From Acidobacteriota bacterium (GTDB taxonomy: Bacteria > Actinomycetota > AC-67): DNA of 39,943 bases. This document shows, piece by piece, positions 33,505 through 39,943 of this stretch (its first letter is position 1; each line of letters opens with the position of its first letter). The position numbers and the translations under genes are program-made. Location of the stretch: contig JACQXY010000002.1 of the NCBI GenBank assembly GCA_016208485.1, positions 1 to 39,943 on the forward strand, given 5' to 3'. The notes beneath the pieces are model-generated. The model saw only the letters and a list, made by a program, of their open reading frames with translations, ran no database searches and had not been told where the DNA came from.

Positions 33505-34338
33505 GTGCCGGAGCTTCCCGAGGTGGAGGTGGTCCGCAAGGACCTCGAGCGGGACGTCGTCGGCCGCAAGATCAAGGACGTGCAGGTCAAGCTGCCGCGG
33601 ATCATCCGGCGGCACAAGGCGAAGCGGGAGTTCGTGCAGGGGCTGGTCGGGCGCACGATCACCAAGATCGATCGGCGCGGCAAGTACATCCTGGTCGGCC
33701 TGGACTCCGGGGAGGTGCTCGTGATGCACCTCGGGATGAGCGGCCGGGTAGAGCGCGCCACCGGCCGCAAGCCGGCCGAGAAGCACACGCACGTGGTCAT
33801 CAAGTTCCAGGTCGGCGGCGAGCTTCGGTTCATCGACATGCGCCAGTTCGGGGAGCTGTTCGTGACGACACGGGACGGTCTGACCGGAGTGAAGGAGCTG
33901 CAGCATCTCGCGATCGACCCGCTCGAGGACTCGTTCACCTGGCAGCACTTCAGCGAGGTGCTCGCGACCCGCAAGATGAGGCTGAAGGCGCTCCTCATGG
34001 ATCAGAAGTTCATCTCCGGGATCGGCAACATCTACTCCGACGAGATCCTCTGGTCCGCCGGGCTCCGCCACGACAGGGCCTCGGACTCGTTGACCGCGCA
34101 GGAGGTGCGCCGGCTCTACCGGGCCGTGCAGGAGGTCCTGCAGGACGCGATCCGCCACCGCGGAGTCACGCTGGGGGACGAGACCTACCGGGATCTCTAC
34201 GGGGCGGCCGGCCAGTTCCAGGATCACCTGAAGGCCTACGGCCGCGAGGGGAAGCCGTGCCGGCGGTGCCGGGTGCCGATCGTCCGGGCTCGCTGGTCCA
34301 ACCGGTCGACGTACTTCTGCGAGCAGTGCCAGACGTAG
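33505..34338 (+). CDS. mutM: Formamidopyrimidine-DNA glycosylase
   Basis: Bifunctional glycosylase/AP lyase removing 8-oxoguanine. 277 aa. The catalytic N-terminal Pro2 and Glu3 are in PELPEVEVVRKDL; K-loop region HLGMSGRVE, helix-two-turn-helix GIGNIYSDEILW, and a C-terminal zinc finger (CRRC, STYFCEQCQ). GTG 33505 is fixed by the catalytic Pro at position 2 and by AGGAGG upstream. The stop lies in the first copy of a 16-bp tandem duplication. Confidence 0.96.
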   Translation: MPELPEVEVVRKDLERDVVGRKIKDVQVKLPRIIRRHKAKREFVQGLVGRTITKIDRRGKYILVGLDSGEVLVMHLGMSGRVERATGRKPAEKHTHVVIKFQVGGELRFIDMRQFGELFVTTRDGLTGVKELQHLAIDPLEDSFTWQHFSEVLATRKMRLKALLMDQKFISGIGNIYSDEILWSAGLRHDRASDSLTAQEVRRLYRAVQEVLQDAIRHRGVTLGDETYRDLYGAAGQFQDHLKAYGREGKPCRRCRVPIVRARWSNRSTYFCEQCQT

Positions 34339-34360
34339 GTGGGACCAGACGTAGGTGGGA
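34329..34360 (+). repeat. Perfect 16-bp tandem duplication at the mutM-moeZ junction
   Basis: CCAGACGTAGGTGGGA occurs at 34329-34344 and again at 34345-34360. The first copy holds the mutM stop; the second carries the purine-rich region that serves as moeZ ribosome site. Confidence 0.9.
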
Positions 34361-34366
34361 GAGGAC

Positions 34367-35557
34367 ATGGTTGAGCCGCACAGGATGGTGACATTCCCGC
34401 CGCTCGTCGAGCCGGCGGCCGGGCTCTCGAACGAGGAGATCCTGCGCTACTCGCGTCACCTCATCATCCCCGACGTCGCCGTCGAAGGGCAGCGGCGGCT
34501 GAAGAGCGCGAGGGTGCTGTGCATCGGGGCCGGAGGACTCGGGTCGCCGGCGGCGATGTACCTCGCCGCCGCCGGGGTCGGGACGCTCGGGCTTGTGGAC
34601 TTCGACGTCGTCGATGTGACGAACCTCCAGCGGCAGGTCATCCACGGCCAGTCCGACATCGGGCGAACGAAGCTCGATTCCGCCGAGGACAAGATCGGGG
34701 AGATCAACCCGTACGTGCGCGTGGTGAAGCACGAGACCATGGTGAGATCCGACAACGCGCTCGATCTGTTCCGCGACTACGACCTCGTGGTGGACGGTTC
34801 GGACAACTTCCCGACGCGCTACCTCGTGAACGACGCCTGCGTGCTGCTCGGCAAGCCGTACGTCTGGGGGTCGATCTTCCGCTTCGACGGGCAGCTCTCG
34901 GTGTTCTGGGCGGAGCACGGGCCGTGCTACCGGTGCCTGTTCCCCCAGCCGCCCCCGCCGGGGCTCGTGCCGTCCTGCGCGGAGGGAGGGGTGCTCGGGA
35001 TGCTCTGCGGGACGATCGGGTCGCTCCAGGTGACCGAGGCGGTCAAGCTCATCACCGGGCGCGGAATCCCGCTCATCGGCCGCCTCCTCATCTACGACGC
35101 GCTCGAGCTGCGCTTCAAGGAGCTGAGGGTGCGCAAGGACCCGTCATGCCCGGTGTGCGGACACAACCCGGAGATCAAAGAGCTGATCGACTACGAGGCC
35201 TTCTGCGGCGTCACGCCGGAGGTGGCCGAGTTCGCGTCCCAGGTGTCGGTGACCGCGAAGGCGCTGAAGGAGATGCTCGACGCCGGGGAAGAGGTCCACC
35301 TGGTGGACGTCCGGGAGCCGCACGAGTGGCAGATATGCCGGCTCGACGGGGCGACTCTCGTTCCGCTCGGCGAGGTGGTGGACCGGGTGAGCGAGATTCC
35401 CCAGTCGGGAAACGTGATCGTCTACTGCAAGGTGGGCGGGCGCTCGGCCCAGGCTCTTCAGTTCCTCCACCAGGTCGGGCTCACCCACGTGAAGCACCTC
35501 GCCGGCGGGATCGACGCCTGGGCCGTCCAGGTGGACCCCTCAGTCCCGCGCTATTAG
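34367..35557 (+). CDS. moeZ: MoeZ-like adenylyltransferase/sulfurtransferase (E1-like plus rhodanese)
   Basis: Activates the C-terminus of ubiquitin-like sulfur carriers (MoaD, ThiS, CysO type) by adenylation and supplies sulfur. 396 aa. The ThiF/MoeB domain has GAGGLGSPAAMYLAAAG, DGSDNFPTRYLVND, and zinc pairs CYRC and CPVC. The C-terminal rhodanese domain starts near residue 290 (LVDVREPHEW) with active-site Cys in VYCKVGGRSA. ATG 34367 is chosen over GTG 34355, which lies inside the ribosome site. No sulfur carrier is encoded in the window. Confidence 0.93.
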   Translation: MVEPHRMVTFPPLVEPAAGLSNEEILRYSRHLIIPDVAVEGQRRLKSARVLCIGAGGLGSPAAMYLAAAGVGTLGLVDFDVVDVTNLQRQVIHGQSDIGRTKLDSAEDKIGEINPYVRVVKHETMVRSDNALDLFRDYDLVVDGSDNFPTRYLVNDACVLLGKPYVWGSIFRFDGQLSVFWAEHGPCYRCLFPQPPPPGLVPSCAEGGVLGMLCGTIGSLQVTEAVKLITGRGIPLIGRLLIYDALELRFKELRVRKDPSCPVCGHNPEIKELIDYEAFCGVTPEVAEFASQVSVTAKALKEMLDAGEEVHLVDVREPHEWQICRLDGATLVPLGEVVDRVSEIPQSGNVIVYCKVGGRSAQALQFLHQVGLTHVKHLAGGIDAWAVQVDPSVPRY

Positions 35558-35561
35558 ACCG

Positions 35562-35831
35562 GTGACCCGGGCGCGCGTCCTCGTGTCCGGCCTCGTCCAG
35601 GGGGTGTTCTTCCGCCACGAGGCGGCCACGAGAGCGCGGGCTCGGGGCGTCCGGGGCTGGGTGCGCAATCTCACCGACGGACGGGTCGAGGCGGTGTTCG
35701 AGGGAGACGAGGACGGGGTTCGGGCGCTCGTCGACTGGTGCCGCGCGGGGCCTCGGGGAGCGCGGGTCGAGGGGGTATCGGTGGACTGGGAGTCCCCGTC
35801 CGGTGAGCCGGAGGGCTTCCGGGTCCGCTGA
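35562..35831 (+). CDS. acyP: Acylphosphatase
   Basis: 89-aa enzyme hydrolysing acyl phosphates. Catalytic Arg in GLVQGVFFRHEA and catalytic Asn in GWVRNLTDGRVEAVFEG; both are present. GTG 35562 lies 4 nt after the moeZ stop. Location between mutM and smc is the usual actinobacterial one. Confidence 0.95.
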   Translation: MTRARVLVSGLVQGVFFRHEAATRARARGVRGWVRNLTDGRVEAVFEGDEDGVRALVDWCRAGPRGARVEGVSVDWESPSGEPEGFRVR

Positions 35832-35923
35832 TGCCGGAAACCCGAAGAACGTCCGCTACGGGCTGTCAGAACATTCCAGAAGTTTTCCGGTGGGGGGGTA
35901 TTCCCCCGGGGACCCTCCTCCGC

Positions 35924-35965
35924 TATAGTACCCTCGTGAATTATAGGGGAAGGGGATCCCTTCCC
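35924..35965 (+). promoter_or_regulatory. Promoter and leader hairpin of the 59-aa coiled-coil gene
   Basis: TATAGT (35924-35929) is a good -10; TTCCCC 17 bp upstream is a poor -35. The leader then contains a perfect 8-bp hairpin, GGGAAGGG (35947-35954) and CCCTTCCC (35958-35965) with a 3-nt loop, 38 nt before the ATG. A run of seven G and five C (35892-35906) lies just upstream of the promoter. Confidence 0.5.
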
Positions 35966-36003
35966 GCGCGGCCGGACCGCCCTCACCCTCAAGGGGGTCG
36001 AAC

Positions 36004-36183
36004 ATGTCGAAGGCACTGTACGGGTATCTGGGGGAGCCCCGGGCGTACGTGCTTCTGAAGCAGATCACGGAGCTTCAAGCGCGCGTGTCGGAGCTCGAGA
36101 AGGCACTGCAGGCGGCTGAAGCCGAAGTGCTCACGCTCCGGGCCATCGCAGACTCGAAGGAAGAGATCAGGGCTCTCGTCTAG
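36004..36183 (+). CDS. 59-aa coiled-coil protein upstream of smc
   Basis: Small protein, one predicted helix. MSKALYGYLGEPRAYVLLK is followed by leucine-heptad sequence (ITELQARVSELEKALQ onward). AAGGGGG lies 6 nt before the ATG, and the gene has its own promoter and a clear terminator, so it is expressed as a separate unit. Similar short proteins starting MS(K/R)ALYG followed by a coiled coil occur in many actinobacteria from my recollection; function is unknown to me. Confidence 0.8.
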   Translation: MSKALYGYLGEPRAYVLLKQITELQARVSELEKALQAAEAEVLTLRAIADSKEEIRALV

Positions 36184-36221
36184 GAACCTCGGAGCGCTTC
36201 CCAAGGGTCTCATCTGACCGT

Positions 36222-36257
36222 GACCGTCCCGCCACATCGGGGCGGTCGCCGGTTTTT
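36222..36257 (+). terminator. Rho-independent terminator after the 59-aa gene
   Basis: Stem arms 36222-36231 and 36238-36247 (10 bp, one G-T wobble), 6-nt loop, then GCCGG and five T (36253-36257). It separates the small gene from the smc promoter. Confidence 0.75.
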
Positions 36258-36289
36258 CCGGGGCGTCCACGCGTTCTCTCCCGGCTTCG

Positions 36290-36317
36290 TTGAACGCGCG
36301 AGGGCCCGTGCTAGCAT
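36290..36317 (+). promoter_or_regulatory. Leaderless promoter of smc
   Basis: TTGAAC (36290-36295), 16-bp spacer, TAGCAT (36312-36317), then 6 nt to GTG 36324. No Shine-Dalgarno site. Confidence 0.65.
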
Positions 36318-36323
36318 CCACGC

Positions 36324-39300
36324 GTGTTCCTGAAATCCCTCGTCGTTCGCGGGTTCAAGTCGTTCGCGGACAAGACCGCGCTGGAGTTCACTCCCGGCGT
36401 CGCGGTCATCGTCGGCCCGAACGGCTCGGGCAAGTCCAACCTCGTCGACGCCATAGCCTGGGTCCTCGGCGAGCAGGGACCGAAGACGCTTCGCGGCGGC
36501 AAGATGGAGGACGTCATCTTCGCCGGGACCCCCGGGCGCCCCGCGCTCGGCCGCGCGGAGGTCACCCTCACGATCGACAACTCCGCCGGGATCCTCCCGA
36601 TCGAGTTCACCGAGGTCACCATCTCCCGGACGCTGTTTCGCTCCGGGGAGAGCGAGTACGCGATCAACGGGGTCCCGAGCCGCCTCCTCGACGTGCAGGA
36701 GCTGCTGAGCGACTCGGGCATCGGCAGAGAGCTGCACACGATCGTCGGGCAGGGGCAGCTCGACGCGATCCTGAACGGCCGGCCGGAGGAGCGGCGCGCG
36801 GCGATCGAGGAGGCCGCCGGGATCTTGAAGCACCGAAAGCGGAAGGAACGCGCTCTGAGGAAGCTGGAGCGGGTGGATGCGGATGTCGAGCGCCTCGGCG
36901 ACGTCATCGGAGAGCTGCGCCGGCAGATCCGGCCGCTCGAGCAGCAGGCCGAAGTCGCCAAGCGCGCCGACGCGATCGAAGCCGAGCTGGGGGAGGTGCG
37001 CCTCAAGCTCTGGGTGATCGACTACCGCGCGCTTGCCTCCGGGACCGACGCCGAAGCGGAGCGCGCGGCGGTCGAGGAGGCCGAGCGGCTCGCGCGCGCC
37101 GCCGCGGAGATCGAGAGCCGCGCGGAGGATCTCGAGGCGCGGATCGAGTCGGCGCGCGGCGAGGTCGATGCCGCTCGGGCGACCGAGTACCGCCTCGGTT
37201 CCCTGCTCGAGCGCTACCGGGGGCTCTCGCGCCTCGCCGAGGAGCGCGCGCGCCGCCTGGAGGATCTCGCCCGACGCGAGCCGCAGGGGGGTGCCCCGGA
37301 ACCCGGGGAGATCGAGGCGGCGCGGCGGGCCGCCGAGGAGGCGGCCGCGTTGCGGGCGGGGGCCGAAGACGACGCGCGCCGGGCCGAGGCCGAGTGGAGG
37401 GCCGTCGCCGCGGCGCGAGAGGAGGCGGCGCGCGCACGGGAGGAGATCGTCCATCTGAGCGGAGAGCGAGCGGCTCTGCGCGGCGGGGTGGAGGCGGCGG
37501 TAGGCGAGCGCACGAGGATCGAGGAGTCTCGGGCGGCGCTCGGGCGAGCCGGAGCGGACGCCGAGAGCGAGGCGGCCGCGGTGCGAAGCGAGATCGAACG
37601 CCTCGACGGGCAGGAGACGTCGCTCGTCCGGCGAGTCGAGGAGGTGGAGGCGCACGAGGCGACGGAGCGGGAGCGGGCTTCGGCCGCAGAGACGTCCCTG
37701 AGGTCCCTCGAGCGGGATCTTGGCTCGATCGAGGCGCGGCGCGCTGCGCTCGCCGAGGAGTTGGAGCGCGAGGGCGACCCGGCGTCCGCGCTCGAGGGAG
37801 CGGCGGGGGTTCTCGGACGGCTCGCCGACCACCTGGAGATTCGCGACGGGTACCAGGCTGCGGTCCGGGCTGCTTTGGAGCCGTACGCGGAGGCGCTGCT
37901 CGCCACCTCGCGCGGCGACGCGGTCGCCGCGCTCGACCGTCTGAAGGAGGCCGGAGCGCGCGCGGCGCTCGTGGTGTGCGCCGCGGGGGCCGAGCCGGCA
38001 CCGCTGCCGGACGGCGCGCGGAGCGTGCTGGACGTCGCGACCCCGACCGGGCCGGCGGCCGAAGCGCTCCGGCGGATGCTCGGCCGCGTCGCGCTCGCCG
38101 GGTCTCTGGCGGAGGCCGCGGCGATCTCGCGCGCGGGGCCGGGCGTCGTCGCGGTGACGCGCGAAGGGGACCGGGTCGGGCCGGAGGCGGTGATCGGCGG
38201 CGCTCCGGTCGTCGTGCGGGACGTGCGCGCGGAGATCCGCGGTCTCGACGCATCGATTCGGGAGAAGGCGGGGTCGGTGGACTCCGCGCGCCGGGCGGGC
38301 GACCATGCGCGGGCGGCGGCGGAGGTGCTCGCGCGGGAGACGCGCGCTCTGCGCGAGGAGCTGGACGAGATGGACGCGCGCCTCACCGGGGCCGCCGATC
38401 GTCTGGCGCGCATCGAGCGGGACCGGCACGCGGCCGAGCGGGAGGACGCGGTGCTCGCCGGGCGCTGGCGGGAGATCGGCGAGAGGATCTTGGGCGACGA
38501 AGGACGCCTGCGCGCGGTCGAGGCGCAGCTTGGGACGGCCGTCGCGGCGGAACCGGCCGTGGACGGCGCGACGCTCGCCGAGATCGAGCGGCGCGCAGCC
38601 GACCGGGCGCTGCGGCTCGGAGAGGTGGCCGAGCGCGAGCGCGCGGCGGTCGCGCGGGTGCGCGAGCTTGAAGAGAGCGCCCGCCGGGCCGCCGAGGAGC
38701 GCGCGCGCTGGGAGGCCGGGCGGGAGGCCCGGCTCGCCGGCGTGGCTCGCGCGTCCGCGGTCGGGGCCGCGGCGCGGCGCGGGTCGGAACGGCTCGAGGA
38801 GTGGATCCGGGAGGCGCGCTCGGCGAGCGAGGAGCGCCGGGGAGCATGGGAGGCCCTGGACGGCGAGCTGACCTGCGCGCGGCGGGAGCGCCGGGAGGCG
38901 GAGGCGGCGGCGACCGAGGCGCGCGAGCGCGCGCACGAGTCCGACCTGCGCCGCGCCGAGCGCCTGCACCGGATCCGCGCGCTTGAGGAGCGCCTCCGCG
39001 AGGAGCACGGCCTCTCCCCCGCGGAGGCGCTCGAGGCCGTCTCGGTGGATGTCGACCCCGAAGATCTCGGCCGGCGCGCGACCGGCCTGGAGCGACGGCT
39101 CGCCCTGCTCGGACGGGTCAACCGAATCGCGATGGATCAGTACCAAGGGCTCGTGGACCGGCACGCGTTTCTGCAGGAGCAGGTCGCCGACCTGAAGCGG
39201 AGCCGCCGCGATCTGCTCCAGGTGGTCGAGGAGGTGGACGCGAAGGTCCGGGAGGTCTTCTCGCTCGCCTTCGACGACGTCGCGCGGGAGTTCGCAGGGA

Positions 39301-39737
39301 CCTTCGGCCGGCTGTTCCCCGGCGGGGAGGGGCGGTTGGTCCTCACCGATCCCGAGAACTTGCTCGAGACCGGCGTCGAGGTGGAGGCCCGCCCGGCCGG
39401 CAAGCGCGTGAAGCGGATCTCGCTGCTCTCCGGCGGGGAGAGGGCGCTTACCGCGGTGGCTCTGTTGTACGCGATCTTCCGCGCGCGCCCGTCGCCGTTC
39501 TACCTGCTCGACGAGGTGGAGGCGGCTCTGGACGACATCAACCTGCACCGGTTCCTGGAGATCACGCGGGAGTTCCGCGAGCGGTCGCAGATCCTGGTCG
39601 TGACCCACCAGAAGCGGACCATGGAGATCGCCGACGCGCTGTACGGGATCTCGATGGGCAAGGACGGCGTGACGAGGGTCATCTGCGAGCGCCTCGACGG
39701 GCGCGAGGACGTGCGGCCCGCGCCGCCGCGCGCGTAG
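36324..39737 (+). CDS. smc: Chromosome segregation protein SMC
   Basis: 1137-aa ATPase that organises and segregates chromosomes with ScpA/ScpB. N-terminal head: FLKSLVVRGFKSFADKT and Walker A GPNGSGKS (31-38). Two long coiled coils rich in Glu/Arg/Ala flank a hinge around residues 490-630 (AGVLGRLADHLEIRDGYQAA, VVAVTREGDRVGPEAVIGG). C-terminal head: LSGGE signature (about 1035-1039) and Walker B LLDEVEAALDD (D1063-E1064), ending with VVTHQKRTMEIADALYG. GTG 36324 is fixed by the family start and a leaderless promoter. Slightly shorter than the usual 1150-1190 aa. Confidence 0.97.
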   Translation: MFLKSLVVRGFKSFADKTALEFTPGVAVIVGPNGSGKSNLVDAIAWVLGEQGPKTLRGGKMEDVIFAGTPGRPALGRAEVTLTIDNSAGILPIEFTEVTISRTLFRSGESEYAINGVPSRLLDVQELLSDSGIGRELHTIVGQGQLDAILNGRPEERRAAIEEAAGILKHRKRKERALRKLERVDADVERLGDVIGELRRQIRPLEQQAEVAKRADAIEAELGEVRLKLWVIDYRALASGTDAEAERAAVEEAERLARAAAEIESRAEDLEARIESARGEVDAARATEYRLGSLLERYRGLSRLAEERARRLEDLARREPQGGAPEPGEIEAARRAAEEAAALRAGAEDDARRAEAEWRAVAAAREEAARAREEIVHLSGERAALRGGVEAAVGERTRIEESRAALGRAGADAESEAAAVRSEIERLDGQETSLVRRVEEVEAHEATERERASAAETSLRSLERDLGSIEARRAALAEELEREGDPASALEGAAGVLGRLADHLEIRDGYQAAVRAALEPYAEALLATSRGDAVAALDRLKEAGARAALVVCAAGAEPAPLPDGARSVLDVATPTGPAAEALRRMLGRVALAGSLAEAAAISRAGPGVVAVTREGDRVGPEAVIGGAPVVVRDVRAEIRGLDASIREKAGSVDSARRAGDHARAAAEVLARETRALREELDEMDARLTGAADRLARIERDRHAAEREDAVLAGRWREIGERILGDEGRLRAVEAQLGTAVAAEPAVDGATLAEIERRAADRALRLGEVAERERAAVARVRELEESARRAAEERARWEAGREARLAGVARASAVGAAARRGSERLEEWIREARSASEERRGAWEALDGELTCARRERREAEAAATEARERAHESDLRRAERLHRIRALEERLREEHGLSPAEALEAVSVDVDPEDLGRRATGLERRLALLGRVNRIAMDQYQGLVDRHAFLQEQVADLKRSRRDLLQVVEEVDAKVREVFSLAFDDVAREFAGTFGRLFPGGEGRLVLTDPENLLETGVEVEARPAGKRVKRISLLSGGERALTAVALLYAIFRARPSPFYLLDEVEAALDDINLHRFLEITREFRERSQILVVTHQKRTMEIADALYGISMGKDGVTRVICERLDGREDVRPAPPRA

Positions 39738-39796
39738 ACTCCTTCGCATCGCCCGCCGGTCGCGCCGCGGCCGGCCTGGGCTGAACAGGAGACTCG

Positions 39797-39943
39797 ATGC
39801 CATCCCCGCTCGACCCGGGTCCGCTGCTCGTCTATCTCGGAGTCGTCCTGGCGGTCCTCGGGGTCGCGGCGCTCTTGCTGCGTCGCCGGGCGCGCCGCGC
39901 GTCCGTCCGGGTCGTCGAGGTCCCGGTCACACCCGCGCCGCCA
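39797..39943 (+). CDS. ftsY: N-terminus of a membrane-anchored protein, probably FtsY (cut by window end)
   Basis: 49 codons only. AGGAG stands 5 nt before ATG 39797. The sequence has one hydrophobic segment (LLVYLGVVLAVLGVAALLL) followed by basic residues (RRRARRASVR) and a Pro/Val-rich linker. Actinobacterial FtsY, the signal-recognition-particle receptor, has just such an N-terminal anchor and normally follows smc. The GTPase domain is outside the window, so the name rests on position and anchor shape. Confidence 0.6.
   Translation, partial: MPSPLDPGPLLVYLGVVLAVLGVAALLLRRRARRASVRVVEVPVTPAPP

Noticed and set aside
36210..39803. 1197-aa minus-strand open frame across smc
   Set aside because: It is the GC-driven shadow of smc; smc has clear head, hinge and coiled-coil features, the antisense frame has none.

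Overview
This is a GC-rich (roughly 70%) chromosomal segment from an Actinomycetota bacterium, probably a lineage outside the well-studied Actinomycetia. Four things point there. The gene order gltX / leuCD / HU with a lysine-rich tail / plsC-gpsA-ddl / thiL / rpmB / fakA-recG-rsmD-coaD / DUF177-rpmF-rnc-mutM / acyP / smc / ftsY is the classic actinobacterial housekeeping order, as in Streptomyces. There is a DUF222 (13E12-type) protein, an F420 biosynthesis gene (cofC/fbiD), and pervasive leaderless promoters with GTG starts. An ATP-type PEP carboxykinase and a KaiC-like signalling operon are less typical of model actinobacteria.

Layout. 1-4.8 kb (minus strand): an XRE-cupin regulator, leuC broken by an in-frame amber codon, leuD, and a UvrD2-like helicase with an HRDC domain. 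4.9-7.3 kb (plus): gltX, an 80-aa orphan, a CBS-pair protein, tRNA-Gln(CTG) and tRNA-Glu(CTC). 7.35-9.2 kb (minus): a transglutaminase-like gene lying over the 3' end of a DUF222 gene whose HNH core is cut off. 9.3-11.7 kb: the HU/H1-like gene (plus), then a minus-strand operon cofC, a frameshifted cold-shock-like gene and an alpha/beta hydrolase. 11.7-16 kb (plus): five 14-bp tandem repeats, plsC, gpsA, a 35-codon remnant of a trans-sulfuration enzyme, ddl and ilvA. 16-18.2 kb (minus): a stand-alone AsnC/Lrp ligand domain, pckA and dodecin. 18.3-23.2 kb: thiL (+), a secreted Kelch protein (-), amrS (-) and thiD (+).

23.3-26.1 kb (plus) is the most interesting block. It is a four-gene overlapping operon: a receiver-only response regulator, a double-domain KaiC-like ATPase, a 52-aa protein that is easily missed, and a 7TM protein without a kinase domain. 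26.1-40 kb is the conserved core: rpmB (-), then fakA-recG-rsmD-coaD-coiled-coil protein, DUF177-rpmF-rnc-mutM-moeZ-acyP, a 59-aa coiled-coil protein, smc, and the start of a probable ftsY.

At least nine transcription units start with a TANNNT box 6-7 nt before the start codon, so their mRNAs are probably leaderless. Genes inside operons use Shine-Dalgarno sites or ATGA/GTGA/TGATG overlaps instead. Several genes are visibly decaying or interrupted: leuC, the DUF222 gene, the cold-shock-like gene and the trans-sulfuration remnant. All statements come from reading the sequence by eye; no database search was possible.
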